A stretch of DNA of 64,000 nucleotides from Cladophialophora immunda (taxonomy: Eukaryota > Ascomycota > Eurotiomycetes > Chaetothyriales > Herpotrichiellaceae): positions 2,155,849-2,219,848 of the forward strand of contig NW_015622543.1 in assembly GCF_000835495.1 (NCBI RefSeq), written 5' to 3'. The translations under genes were made by a program, and so were the position numbers. The notes under the pieces are model-generated. The model was not told the DNA's origin and ran no database searches. It was given only the letters and a program-made list of their open reading frames with translations. Positions within the stretch are counted from its first letter, which is position 1, and each line of letters opens with the position of its first letter. Positions 13,864-25,270 of this stretch are shown here, piece by piece.

Positions 13864-16326
13864 TCACAGATCAATCCTCGTCTTCCAGTCGATCTTTTCT
13901 TTCTCTGCCCATTCCTGAAGAAAAGACACACCGAATCTCGCTGCCTCAAAAGCGGTAGTATTTGCATCCATCGGCAGATAGAAGTCTTGCGGAATCCTCG
14001 ATGGCGTCAGTTTCTCTTGCAGTCTCACGCTCGAATCCTTCGCTCGCTTCGACCAAGTCTTGGGATACTCCCGCTTCAGCAGGTCGGGCGATAGCTGGCG
14101 TGATCCATCCAGCCATGCAGTCTGCAGTTCACGGGCATTCTGGATCAACTCATCCCTGAACTCAACATATCGCTTTTTGTACTTTTCCCCATCCTCGTTC
14201 GTCTTGGTGTTACCATCACTGCCAGGCGTGGGCGCGGAGTTGCAATGGTCGTCAGGCAGAGGATCCCGTGCCAACCTGTCCATGTCATATTTATGTACAA
14301 GTTGCCGACATACTGCGCCAAGTTGAACGACCAGACCGTGGAGGTGTGGAAATTTCCTTGACGCACGAAACACGAAGATGTGATACAGAATGATTGATCT
14401 CCAGCCTGGATCGATATTTGGACGGGCGTGGGATTGCGCGGAGATGTTGATCATGAAGCACAACAGCGCTTCAATCACCTGCAGCACCGCTTTTGCGTGT
14501 TGAGATGGCTTCGTATCACTGTCGGGAGGGGGTAGCAGAGCCGATCCTTCATGCTTGAGAGAACGGCCCAAGGCAAAGAACTTTAGGTTGATGCTAGTCC
14601 ACTGTTGCCGCTCCTCTTCCCGCGAAGATGTAGGACTCACACGAGTCCGGGGAGATGGCTTCGGCACCGCTTGTGGCGTTGACACCCTCAATTTGTCCCC
14701 AGTAGGAGTCGGGGCGTCAACACCCTCCGACGACTCAACACGTCTCATCAGAGTAGATTTAAGCTCCTTCTTAGGGGTAGAAAACGTTGATTTTGACTGA
14801 GCCGACGCGGAGGTCTTACCGGCCGGAGGAACTGGGGTGACAGGGCGAGCCTCGGCATCAACCACCTTGACCTTCTTCAGAGACGGCCCAGGACTGTTGT
14901 CCTCGGTCTTCCTTTTCTTCTCCAGCTTGACATCATCGATGGTAGGCGGTGTCGGCTTGACCTCAACAGCAGGTTGAGTTTCTGGAGGGTCTTTTCTGGA
15001 GGTCTCCTTCCTTGCGTGCATGTCAGAGTTGGTTTGGGGTTCCGGCGCCTCGTTTTTCAAAAGATCCTTCTTCGGCCGAGACGCGAACTTGAGGAGCGCT
15101 TCGACCCTCTTTCTATTCTTTTTGCCGTACTTCAGAATGATTGTATGCCTTTGTCGAGGGCCAGGGCTGGCTCGCACGCCATTGTGTAGGGGTGTCCCAC
15201 CTCTTATGCCATTCTTCGCCAGAATCTTCGCTCCAAGGGCTCCCTTGGTGGCATTAGGGGTTCCTGGGGCGCTACTCCGGGCAGAGTGCTGGCTGTCGGA
15301 GCGTATTCTACTCCCACCTGGGGGTAATCCACTTCGCTCGCCTGAAGGTTCAATGTCTAGGTCGGCACCTGCGAGGATCGCGCGTACGGGATCTGATCGC
15401 TTAGGCACACCACTGGCAGGACTTCCAATTGACGTGGTGTCTGGGGGAGTTGACAAAACCTTGGCAAGCGACGGAGGCAGGACCGGAGACAATAGCTGTG
15501 GTAGGCTGCTCTCCTTCTCGGGTGAAGGCAGAGTAGGGGAGAGTAACCGGGGCATTTTCATAGTGGAAGACTGCTGTTCAACTTTCGAGGTCTTTGTGCC
15601 AGGTTTGGGATCCTCAACCGCCGGAGAGAGCTTTCTTCGCTTGGCAGGATTCGGGGAGTTGGCTTGCTGCATCATGGGAGGTATTTTGGGCGAGTTCTGG
15701 CCGTCCATTCGTGAAACCTTCACCTGATGATCTTTGACTCCGTTACTCTCCGGGGCAGTCGGCTGTTTCTCTTGCTTCTTCTCCAAAGGTTGCGTAGCGT
15801 CCTTTCCCTTTCCTACGCTCAAGGGTATGTTGGCTGGCGTCTCAATTTTCTTTGGAGGTTGAGGTTCTGATGCAGGCTGAGGGGGACTTCTGGCCTTTGT
15901 CTTATAGTCCTTCAAGCTGATCTTCTTGCGATTGCCTGTGTCTGCTGGGGTATGGCGGCCACTTGCTGGGAGGGCCTTTGGGGAGAGTTCTTCTTCAACA
16001 ATAGGATTCCCGTGGTCGTCTGCCCACCCGCCCTCGACTTTCAACAAAGCTTCGTGCTCACCCGAATGCGGAAGGAAGCTGAGGTATTGAAGCTGCTCTT
16101 CTTTGCGGTCGAACGGGGTGCCCTCATACCATGTATTTACGAAGCGCGAGCTGTGACGGTAGGGAACGTCGGAGGGAACAGAAAGTAGGTAGGGTTGTGG
16201 AGGGAGAATGGTGTCGCTGAGGTGCTTGAAACGCTCATCCAGTTGAGCAAGGATATGCGAAGGGAACTGCTTGCCTCTGGGCAAGTCTGTAAATTCCGGG
16301 GGTCTCTTGGTCATGCCTTGGGACAT
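13864..16326 (-). CDS. Large disordered nuclear-type protein (possibly Ebp1/AFF-like)
   Basis: 820-aa protein from the ATG at 16326; further upstream only non-ATG codons keep the frame. The first 110 residues look folded (PRGKQFPSHILAQLDERFKHL region). About residues 130-550 are low-complexity, rich in Pro, Ser and Lys, with a KKISLKDYKTK motif near residue 135 and many basic KKxK patches that suggest nuclear location. The last 250 residues are helical and coiled-like (QQWTSINLKFFALGRSLKHEG...). The motif order (short KISLxDYK motif, disordered middle, helical C-terminus) reminds me of the ELL-binding protein Ebp1/AFF4 scaffolds of the super elongation complex. That match is from memory of motif style only and is not firm. 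Confidence 0.6.
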   Translation of the reverse strand: MSQGMTKRPPEFTDLPRGKQFPSHILAQLDERFKHLSDTILPPQPYLLSVPSDVPYRHSSRFVNTWYEGTPFDRKEEQLQYLSFLPHSGEHEALLKVEGGWADDHGNPIVEEELSPKALPASGRHTPADTGNRKKISLKDYKTKARSPPQPASEPQPPKKIETPANIPLSVGKGKDATQPLEKKQEKQPTAPESNGVKDHQVKVSRMDGQNSPKIPPMMQQANSPNPAKRRKLSPAVEDPKPGTKTSKVEQQSSTMKMPRLLSPTLPSPEKESSLPQLLSPVLPPSLAKVLSTPPDTTSIGSPASGVPKRSDPVRAILAGADLDIEPSGERSGLPPGGSRIRSDSQHSARSSAPGTPNATKGALGAKILAKNGIRGGTPLHNGVRASPGPRQRHTIILKYGKKNRKRVEALLKFASRPKKDLLKNEAPEPQTNSDMHARKETSRKDPPETQPAVEVKPTPPTIDDVKLEKKRKTEDNSPGPSLKKVKVVDAEARPVTPVPPAGKTSASAQSKSTFSTPKKELKSTLMRRVESSEGVDAPTPTGDKLRVSTPQAVPKPSPRTRVSPTSSREEERQQWTSINLKFFALGRSLKHEGSALLPPPDSDTKPSQHAKAVLQVIEALLCFMINISAQSHARPNIDPGWRSIILYHIFVFRASRKFPHLHGLVVQLGAVCRQLVHKYDMDRLARDPLPDDHCNSAPTPGSDGNTKTNEDGEKYKKRYVEFRDELIQNARELQTAWLDGSRQLSPDLLKREYPKTWSKRAKDSSVRLQEKLTPSRIPQDFYLPMDANTTAFEAARFGVSFLQEWAEKEKIDWKTRIDL

Positions 16327-17709
16327 TTTGTCGCAAAAGGCCAGGAGCAACGGTTATCTTTCCATCACAGTTTGTGACGAGTTCGTCAAGGTGACCAGCT
16401 CTGACAACGAAAAGCTGGACACATCGACGGCTCATGAAACAGTACCATCACATATTCGCAATCGAGTAAGGAGCAGGCCTCTTGGTCTGTATCGTGGGCA
16501 CGGCGCCTTTTTGCGGTGATTAACTTTCATAGAATGAGATCGGAGGGGGTCTGACCGACCTGGTGGAGGACGCGAATGCGGGCAGTGAGGGCTGAATTGA
16601 CGCAGTTTAGGTTTAATTTGCACGGCTTGTACTGTGAGCGGTCGAGAGGTCAACGGTTTTGCGACGGAGAATTGTTCAGGGCGCAATCGAGAAAGAGAGG
16701 TGGTGGAACAAAAGGTAGGAAGAGAAGGCTGAGGGATGGGTCGCAGTTGGCCAATTCGACCCACGCAAGCGCAAGTCGGGCGAATGCGAACAGTGAATAA
16801 TCACTGAATCAGGAATGTGAAGATAGAGGGGCACGACACAATAAGCCAGTGCTGAAAATATCTTTGCCAAAGGAGTGGCAGAACTAGGATCTCTCGCAAT
16901 GCCAAATTCTGCAAGAGCTTGGTCGTGTATATGCGGTCGTGAACCGTTTCCTCGAGAAGCAAGCAGTAGTTGGGTCAGTAGGACGAGTAGTAGATGGAGG
17001 TGTGGTTCAATGGGGGGAATGATTGACGCCAAAGGGCCGTAAGGCACCGTGGTCCATGGCCGGGGCGAGGCGAAAGTCGAGGAGCGAGAACCTGGCCTCG
17101 CTGGGCTCTGGCTCAGCTGGTTGCGCCACCCGCGGCCACGGTCATGGCCTTCACGCGCTCTCGGGGCATCCCGCGCCCGTGTTGCCTCTGCTCCCTCCGC
17201 CTTCTCCTAGCCTCATCCCACGCAACTCTCAACCTTATGCCATTGAGGCAGCCTGATGAACCCCCCCTTGCCCCCTTGACATGCAGAACCCACCAAGCCA
17301 CAATGACAACAAAAGTCCACTCGGGTTTTCTCGTCACTGATTCTGTGCACCTCATCTTTAGTCATCCAGCCCCGTCCCGAGTTCACCTCGCGCGCTTCTC
17401 CCCTACGACAATGGTGGCGGACGCGGAGGATGACAGTGGGCAGCCGGGGAAAACATTATACAGCGTCCATTCCAGTGCAATCCAGTGCACATAATTAGTA
17501 CATGTCCAGTGCAACTCAGATATGAATCCCCCCCCCCCGCCTTCAGTGTAGAGTCCCAGGCTCAAACAGGCGGCTTTTGACTCCCTAGATGCAGACAGTG
17601 ACGTACCCCCATGTCGTTCAACCGCGGCAGCGGTGCCGCGTTGCAGCTCTATATCTATACACCTAGTAAGTCGACACAATATAACATTCAAAATCCAGCG
17701 CCTGTGGCT
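16327..17709. other. Long intergenic region
   Basis: 1.4 kb without a supported gene. It contains a poly-C run near 17528-17540. Promoter of the preceding minus-strand gene and 3' flank of the MFS transporter. Confidence 0.6.
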
Positions 17710-20092
17710 TTAGTCCTCGTCTTGACCGATCTTCCCATATTGACCGCGGGAACTGTTGTCTTGGCGCGTCCTGGACACCATTCGACCAATCCAACCCCCC
17801 AGACCGTCTTGATTGCTCTGGCTTCTACCTCTCGGCTTTCCGTTTTCGTCTAGTTGGACATCAGGAGGGTCGATGTCAAGGCCAGGAATTGCAGCATCCG
17901 CGGAAAAGACACCTGGCTGGGGGCCACCTTGTCTGATGTCGATAGAAGATGGCGATCCGACGCCCATGAGAGATCCTCGTTCCGCCTGGGTCGAGGGAGT
18001 CGGCATCGCCGTTGTGGCATCTCCAAAGAGCGCGTTCATGTCTTCAAGGCGGACGTTGGCCGTTTCAGGATATACGAAATAAACTGCGTTCGTGATTAGT
18101 GCCTGCATCCTGTCAAGCAGACCGGACGGACTTACCAAGGACGAAACTGAGTGCGCAGAAGAAGGCGTGCACAAGGTACAATCTCCACTTGATCGATTTC
18201 TGGAGGATGGGCGTAAGTTCGCCGACCAAAAAATTGAACGCCCAGTTGCTGGCCGTACTCAAGCTGGCACCTTTTGCCCGAATGCTGAGTGGCAGAATCT
18301 CAGGAGGATACAGCCACGGTATAGGGCCCCAACTGGCCCCGAATGCTGCATTGTAAATCATGACAAAAACCACCACCAGGGTCGGGGTCCACCGCACGTC
18401 GATGAAGATGAAATAGGAGATGAGTGACAAGGAGATGATCATAGCCACAGCCCCCGACAACAGAATAGGCCGCCGTCCCCATTTATCGACCAGATACCAC
18501 GGCGGAATTGTCGACCCCAAGTATGTGAATGCATTAATGCCAGTCATGAGGATGGCGTCTCGTCCCACCCAGCCTGCCGATTCAAAAACAAGGGGGGCGT
18601 AGTACGAGATGACGTTGATACCATTCAGCTGTGCGAACGCCTGAGCCGACATGGCAATAAAGACGCGCTTATAGTACCGTTTGAACATGTCCGAGTACGA
18701 ACGCTCTCCTTCTTGACGTTGCAGCAGGACGTTCATTTTGATCTCGCGATATTCTTGTCGGGCCTTGGCGTTATGAATGTCACCTTTGCCGTAGAGATTG
18801 GCGATGACAATGATGCCCTCCTCGTCGTGGTCATTGTCCAGGAGCCACCTAAAGGGAAAAAAGGCGTTAGCTTGGCCTATGCTGAATTCTTGTCTGGGAT
18901 CTCATACCGAGGAGATTCGCAGATAATCAAGCTGCCAAACCCGAGAAGTGCCCCCATGACACATTGCATCAACAGCGGCACTCTCCATGAGAGGTCGCTC
19001 TGGATAAAGCTGCAGAAGTAGTCGACCCAAACACTTGCAGCGTAACCCGTAATATTACCGGTAAACTCTATGCAGGCCAGCTTGCCTCTATTGTGTGGAG
19101 GACTGATCTCGGATTGATAGACAGGTACAATGGTGGAAAGCGCACCGACTCCAAACCCCGCGATCAGCCTCCCTACCATCATCATGGGCATTCCATTTGC
19201 GAGAGTTTGGAGCATCCCACCGACGAAGAAAACCATTGATCCATAAAGAATAGTCTTACGACGTCCAATGATGTCGCCAATGCGTCCGACGCATAGCGAT
19301 GATATAAGTGCGCCAACCTCGAGGATGGCCACCATGGTCCCAACTTCAGCGGGGCCAGGTTGATTGAATGCATCTCTGAAAAAGGGACCCCTGGTCCCTG
19401 TCAGCAATTGCGATTGGGAAGATCCGATGGAACATACGTGATAATGCCAGACATGACGCCTTGGTCGTAGCCAAAAAGAAATACACCCAGTGATACGAAA
19501 ACACTTGTGAAGTACCTGCATTAGAGCTGTCAGCCACCCATAGACACTCCCGGAAGATATATATTCGGCCATACAACAACGGCTTCCCCACGAGCCCCTT
19601 CGCTCGGGCACTCTCGGTGTCAGTGGGAGCCATGATGAGAGCTAATATTCTTTCTGCCTTGGTAATCTGCCTCGGTGGAGGCTCCGGAATGAAGATAGCC
19701 TCTTTATCTATCCCAAGAGGGGGTTGATCCCGCTCAAGGTGATCTTGGTCTCGAAATCCGACTCTCTTCTTCCGTCCTCCACCGTGACCACGACCGGAGT
19801 CTCTGAGCCTTTGACCTTCCCGGGTCAGAGGATCTAGCTCGATCCGATAGGGGTCCTCGTTGTTGGTGAGCTGCTCTGCGAGATCTCCGGTATCGCTCCA
19901 AAGGGAGAAGTCGTCAGAGTCAGACCCTGAGTATGAGGGGCGCCGATGGCTTTCGTCTTTTTCGTTCCCTATGGAAGTCTGCAATGTGGACGAGGGGTCT
20001 TCCAGGTCTGCTCTGGAGCGAGACGAATGCGATCGGTGGTGGAGGAAAGATTCGGTGGACGGGCGAGGAGAAGGAATGGTGTCGGCGTGCAA
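17710..20092 (-). CDS. MFS sugar transporter with long cytosolic tails
   Basis: Five exons: 20092-19575, 19515-19438, 19390-18908, 18848-18136 and 18083-17710 (721 aa). All introns are 47-60 nt with consensus ends. A 170-residue Ser/Asp/Arg-rich N-terminal extension precedes the 12-helix sugar porter core. Family motifs present: GRIGDIIGRRK after helix 2, CESPRWL at the end of the first half, QLNGINVISYYAP in helix 7, DKWGRRP, PWLYPPEILPLSIRAKG, and YPETANVRLED after helix 12. A 100-residue polar C-terminal tail follows. Plasma-membrane uptake of a hexose or polyol by proton symport is expected. The long tails are unusual for simple hexose permeases and may serve regulation or sensing. Confidence 0.9.
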
Positions 20093-21106
20093 AGGGCAGT
20101 CTGAACGACCGGCCCTGACCTTTCAAAGGGGATATAGGTGGACCTCAAGAGACCTCGTGTCCAACTGAGGAAGACTTCGAGGTTTTTCGGTATGTGGGTC
20201 GGGTGCGCAGTCGAGGGAGAGGGTGTGAATCGAGACGTCGGGCTCAACAATCAGACGGCAAGCGGACAGGCTCGGTCACTGGTCGAACAATGGCGACGGT
20301 GGCGATGGCATTGGACTGGAGAACCGATCACGAGAAAAGCGGAGCAGGAAAAGCTGTCCCATGTGAGGACGGCCAGCGGGGATGACCTAAATGGACTTTG
20401 TCAAATGATGCAGTAGCTTTGGGAAAGATAGCGAAGGGAAAAGCTCGAGGCCTGCAAATTGGAGTAGTTGGTGTGAGTGAGTAAGGTGGATGACGGATGC
20501 CAGATTTGATCGGGCGACGTTGCTGGCAAGCCAATATTGGACCAAGACCGACAAGCGAGGTATTGCCGTGCACAAGTACTGCGGGAGCACCACAGCAGTG
20601 AAGGGATAGGGGGCAGCTGATTTTCTGGGGAAGATACAAGCCCTAAGGCGGTCAGATAGGCACCAGCTCCGGGGCGCCACCACTCCTGGAGACGCCGCCC
20701 TGCTCGCCTACGTTTAACCAGACGTGACCTCCGCTGACCCGGAACCAACCGCCAGCGACGCCAAGCCGCCGCGGCAGCAGATTTTTCAAAGTTCCTCGCA
20801 ACCACACATCAGCACTCAAGGCATCATCACAAGTCGGATGAGGCCTTATGATCAGGCCCTGGACATCAACCCATGGATACCCAGAGACTAATCTCGTGAT
20901 TGATCTGCCATTTGATATCGGCTGGCCTCGGATGACTGTCTGATTCTTCGCATCGATCGGTCTACTATACAACACGCAGCGCTTTTCCTCTATTGCGCGG
21001 GATCATTCTCTCGCCTCAGGCTTCGACCGTGGTCCTGTGTGCATTCCTGTGATACTGATCATGCTGCAAACCAGGACTATCTAACCTCAACGCTTGCTTG
21101 TCAACC
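20093..21106. promoter_or_regulatory. Divergent promoter region (MFS transporter / FGAM synthase)
   Basis: About 1 kb between two diverging start codons. It must hold both promoters. I see no convincing ORF, and no specific operator can be assigned. Confidence 0.5.
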
Positions 21107-24100
21107 ATGGACCATCCGCCAGTCTGTATTATCCCTGGGGCGTCAGCCTTTTCGGAATTTCGACGTCAGGCGCTAGCCTCCAACATTGGCGCACGCGACG
21201 TCCAGGGACAGTATATTCACTATGTGGAACTTGTGGGATCCCTGGAGTCTGAGAGCCACGCTCTACTGGAAAAGTTGTTGACCGATGGTCACCATGTAGA
21301 TGCCCAAGAAAAGGAAGGCGAATCTTCCACTATCCTTTATGTCCTACCTCGACCGGGCACTATCTCTCCTTGGAGCTCAAAAGCCACCAACATTGCTCAT
21401 GTTTGCGGGCTTCGGAAAGTTGTTCGTCGAATCGAAAGAGGCGTCAAGATTACGGTATACCTTGACAACGGACAGTCTCTGGCTAAATCAAGCCTTGACT
21501 TCCTCCACGACCGGATGACAGAGACTATATCGGAAAACGAGCCAGATCTCAATCTCTTGTTCATGCACCACGAACCTGGCCTGTTGGGTACATACGACCT
21601 GTATAATGATGGGCAGACTCCCTCAGAGATCCTTCAAGATTTGAATCGCAAACTGGGCCTTGCACTCGACGCTTCAGAGATACAGTATCTTGTTGAAGCT
21701 TATTCGAAAGACGGGCCAGTTCCGAGAAAGCCTACAGATGTGGAGCTCTTTATGTTTGCTCAGGTGAACTCAGAACACTGCCGGCACAAGATTTTCAACG
21801 CGAGCTGGACCATTGATGGAAAGCCCAAGACTAATACTCTGTTTGGCATGATCAGAAACACGCACAAACAGACTCCCGAGGGCACCATCAGCGCATATAG
21901 TGACAATGCAGCTGTGCTCAGAGGCAGCAATGGGAGTCAGTGGGCTCCCGACGACCTCAACGGCCAGTGGAAAGCAACAAAAGAAGCGGTGCATTTCCTC
22001 GTCAAGGTCGAGACCCATAATCACCCAACCGCTGTCTCTCCCTTTCCCGGAGCGGCGACCGGCTCGGGAGGTGAAATCAGGGATGAAGGAGCAACAGGTA
22101 GAGGGGCAAAGCCCAAGGCCGGTCTCTCAGGATTCTGCGTCTCTGATCTGTTGATACCGGATCACCGTCAGCCGTGGGAACTCGACTATGGCAGGCCAAG
22201 TCATATCGCTAGCAGTCTCGACATTATGCTTGAAGCACCTATTGGAAGTGCAGCCTTCAATAACGAATTTGGTCGACCATGCACTGCGGGGTACTTTAGA
22301 ACACTGCTGGTGGAAATGAGAACGAGCAAAGACTCTACCGAAATCAGAGGCTATCATAAGCCGATCATGATTGCAGGGGGCGTGGGCACCGTTCGACCCC
22401 AGCATGCTCTCAAGGATCCCGAGATCGTTAAGGATGGTGCATTTCTGATTGTCATGGGTGGACCGGCCATGCTAATCGGTCTGGGAGGAGGCGCCGCATC
22501 GAGTGTCAGTTCTGGAGAAGGGTCGGCCGAGCTGGATTTTGCTAGTGTTCAGCGTGGCAACCCCGAAATGCAGCGAAGGGCTCAAGAAGTCATCAATGCA
22601 TGTACCGCGCTTGGCTCACACAATCCCATTCTCTTCATTCACGATGTCGGCGCAGGAGGTCTGTCCAACGCTTTACCGGAACTTGCCAAAGACTCTGGTC
22701 TCGGCGCAGAATTTGAGCTTCGAGATATCGACTGCGCAGATAAGAGTATGAGTCCCCTCCAGATATGGTGCAACGAGGCCCAAGAACGATATGTCCTCGC
22801 GGTAGCACAAGAAGGTATGAACAAGTTCAGGGCCATTGCAAAACGAGAGCGGTGTGAGATCTCAGTAGTGGGAAGAGCCTCAAAGCGGCAGGTGTTGAAG
22901 CTGACAGACCGCGATCATCCGGCAAATGGCGATGATCAACAAGATCCTATCGACCTCCCCATGGAAGTCCTCTTCGGAAAGCCGCCCAAGATGACTCGTG
23001 ACGTTAACTCACGCAAGGCCGATCTACCAGGCTTTGACACCAGCCTGAGTCTGTATGTTCCGCAGGCGTCAGTGAGCGGCTTGCTCCAGGAAGCGATCGA
23101 CCGAGTGCTTCAAATGCCGGCTGTCGGATCCAAATCCTTCTTAATCACGATAGGCGACAGAACGGTTGGTGGACTCACTGCTAGAGATCAAATGGTCGGG
23201 CCCTGGCAGGTTCCTGTGGCGGATGTATCTGTTACAGCCACGTCACTTACTCCAGGGGTCAAAAGCGGAGAGGCAATGGCGATGGGCGAGAAACCAACCA
23301 TTGCGCTAATCTCCCCGACAGCATCTGCGCGTATGGCAGTGGCTGAATCTCTGATGAATCTCACTGCTGCAGACCTGCCAGATCGTCTTCACCAAGTCAA
23401 GCTGTCCGCGAACTGGATGTCTGCGTCAACTCATCCAGGCGAAGGCGCAGGGATTTACGAAGCTGTGGAAGCGTTGGGCATGGACCTGTGTCCCAAGCTC
23501 GGTGTCTCAATTCCGGTCGGGAAAGACTCAATGTCTATGAAGATGAAATGGACAGATCCTCGAAGTAAGGAGGCAAAAGAAGTCACGAGTCCCTTATCAG
23601 TCGTTATATCTGCCTTTGCCCCCGTCCTGGACATCAGGAAGACGTGGACGCCGCAGCTAAAGAGATACAACGAAGTGGGTGAATCTACACTCTTTTTCGT
23701 GGACCTGGGTCTCGCACATCGTGCCCTGGGCGGGTCCGTCCTCACGCAATCCTTCAAACAAATTGGCGATGAAGCACCCGACATCCGCTCCGTCTCCCTA
23801 TTCAAAGATTTCTTCGACGCTACACAACAACTTCACGAACAAGGTCTTGTGCTGGCCTACCACGACCGGTCTGACGGTGGCCTCTTCGTGACACTGGCGG
23901 AAATGTCATTTGCAGGTCGCTGCGGCATAGAAATCATGATCAACGACATATGCCCTACGCCACACACGCCCGATGTAATATCTACGTTATTCAACGAAGA
24001 ATTGGGGGCGGTATTCCAGGTCCGTAAATCTGACGAGAATCACTTCAAGGCCTGTTTTGCAACATGCGGTCCTCCTCCAGGTCTTATTCACAAGATCGGC

Positions 24101-25270
24101 CGCGTCTCGACCAAGTCTTCCTCTCAGAACATGGCCATCTATCACGGTGGGAGACTAATCTACCGTGCGACTCGTGGTGAATTGCAACAAAAATGGTCAA
24201 ACACGTCGTATTGGCTTCAACGACTTCGTGACAATCCTTCATGTGCAGACTCAGAATACAACGCGATCCTGGACGACGCGGAGCCAGGGTTGAGCTACCA
24301 TCTCAGCTTTGACCCCAAGGAGAACATCAACACATACAAAGCGTCGTTCCTGAACTACATGCGTCCCACAGCCCGGCCGCGTGTTGCCATTCTGCGAGAT
24401 CAAGGCACCAACGGCCACGCGGAAATGGCGTTCGCTTTCGAAGCTGCCGGATTCACCGCGATAGATGTCCACATGTCCGACATCCTGGACCCGAAGCCAC
24501 ACCAGTCACACCTCGGCATAGATCACGACCTTTCTTCCTTCGTGGGTCTCGCTCTCTGCGGCGGCTTCAGCTTTGGCGACTGTCTCGGCGCAGGTCAGGG
24601 GTGGGCCAAGTCGATCCTCTTCCACCCCACGACGCGCCAGAAATTCCACACATTCTTTGAAAGGAAAGACACGTTTACCTTGGGCGTTTGCAACGGGTGC
24701 CAAGTCCTCTCGAAACTGAAAGAACTGATCCCCGGCGCGGAGAAATGGCCCTCCTTCGAGAGGAACGAGTCCGAACAGTACGAGGCCCGGGTCTGCATGG
24801 TCAAAGTGTCAGACCCTCCTGCAGAGTCGGGGATGCCGCCCAGCGTGTTCTTCCACGGCATGAGCGGGTCTTCCTTCCCCATTGCCGTCGCACACGGCGA
24901 GGGCCGCGCCTCGTTCACGACCGACCTCCCACCGCCGCATACCGGAAACAAGACCTGGGATGCCTCCCTCGCTCACGACTTCGCCTACGCCAACCTCGCG
25001 CCCATCCGGTACGTCGACAACAAGTCCTTGCACCCCACGACAGCGTACCCGGCCAACCCTAACGGCAGTCCCGCGGGGATTGCTGGCGTGCGGAGCCAGG
25101 ATGGACGTGTCTTGGCGCTGATGCCCCATCCTGAGCGCACCATCTTGGCCGGCGTGGGTAGTTACATCCCCGAGCAGGCGATGAAGGGAGAGAAAGACGG
25201 ATGGGGCGACTGGGGCGAGTACGGGCCGTGGTTGAGATTATTCCAAAGTGCGAGGAGGTGGGTTGGATGA
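21107..25270 (+). CDS. ADE6: Phosphoribosylformylglycinamidine synthase (FGAM synthase)
   Basis: Fourth step of de novo purine synthesis: FGAR + Gln + ATP gives FGAM, in the cytosol. Intronless, 1,387 aa from the ATG at 21107, close to the about 1,350 aa of the single-chain eukaryotic enzyme. Order: N-terminal PurS-like region, linker with the LFMFAQVNSEHCRHKIFN signature (about residues 220-235), two AIRS-type ATP-binding halves (KVETHNHPTAVSPFPGAATG; later VGKDSMSMKMKW), and a C-terminal class-I glutamine amidotransferase with nucleophile Cys near residue 1195 in GVCNGCQVL and a PHPER motif near residue 1340. All catalytic signatures are intact. Yeast ADE6 is the reference symbol. Confidence 0.97.
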   Translation: MDHPPVCIIPGASAFSEFRRQALASNIGARDVQGQYIHYVELVGSLESESHALLEKLLTDGHHVDAQEKEGESSTILYVLPRPGTISPWSSKATNIAHVCGLRKVVRRIERGVKITVYLDNGQSLAKSSLDFLHDRMTETISENEPDLNLLFMHHEPGLLGTYDLYNDGQTPSEILQDLNRKLGLALDASEIQYLVEAYSKDGPVPRKPTDVELFMFAQVNSEHCRHKIFNASWTIDGKPKTNTLFGMIRNTHKQTPEGTISAYSDNAAVLRGSNGSQWAPDDLNGQWKATKEAVHFLVKVETHNHPTAVSPFPGAATGSGGEIRDEGATGRGAKPKAGLSGFCVSDLLIPDHRQPWELDYGRPSHIASSLDIMLEAPIGSAAFNNEFGRPCTAGYFRTLLVEMRTSKDSTEIRGYHKPIMIAGGVGTVRPQHALKDPEIVKDGAFLIVMGGPAMLIGLGGGAASSVSSGEGSAELDFASVQRGNPEMQRRAQEVINACTALGSHNPILFIHDVGAGGLSNALPELAKDSGLGAEFELRDIDCADKSMSPLQIWCNEAQERYVLAVAQEGMNKFRAIAKRERCEISVVGRASKRQVLKLTDRDHPANGDDQQDPIDLPMEVLFGKPPKMTRDVNSRKADLPGFDTSLSLYVPQASVSGLLQEAIDRVLQMPAVGSKSFLITIGDRTVGGLTARDQMVGPWQVPVADVSVTATSLTPGVKSGEAMAMGEKPTIALISPTASARMAVAESLMNLTAADLPDRLHQVKLSANWMSASTHPGEGAGIYEAVEALGMDLCPKLGVSIPVGKDSMSMKMKWTDPRSKEAKEVTSPLSVVISAFAPVLDIRKTWTPQLKRYNEVGESTLFFVDLGLAHRALGGSVLTQSFKQIGDEAPDIRSVSLFKDFFDATQQLHEQGLVLAYHDRSDGGLFVTLAEMSFAGRCGIEIMINDICPTPHTPDVISTLFNEELGAVFQVRKSDENHFKACFATCGPPPGLIHKIGRVSTKSSSQNMAIYHGGRLIYRATRGELQQKWSNTSYWLQRLRDNPSCADSEYNAILDDAEPGLSYHLSFDPKENINTYKASFLNYMRPTARPRVAILRDQGTNGHAEMAFAFEAAGFTAIDVHMSDILDPKPHQSHLGIDHDLSSFVGLALCGGFSFGDCLGAGQGWAKSILFHPTTRQKFHTFFERKDTFTLGVCNGCQVLSKLKELIPGAEKWPSFERNESEQYEARVCMVKVSDPPAESGMPPSVFFHGMSGSSFPIAVAHGEGRASFTTDLPPPHTGNKTWDASLAHDFAYANLAPIRYVDNKSLHPTTAYPANPNGSPAGIAGVRSQDGRVLALMPHPERTILAGVGSYIPEQAMKGEKDGWGDWGEYGPWLRLFQSARRWVG

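Noticed and set aside
14974..15727. Long plus-strand open frames opposite the 820-aa protein
   Set aside because: They are the antisense of a Pro/Ser/Lys-rich coding sequence, whose codon bias creates open antisense frames; no start context or family.
21098..21106. FGAM synthase start at 21098
   Set aside because: That codon is TTG; the ATG at 21107 is the first true start codon in frame.
24506..25129. Antisense and shifted open frames within the 3' third of FGAM synthase
   Set aside because: GC-rich coding sequence of a conserved enzyme; the frames lack any domain and are shadows.
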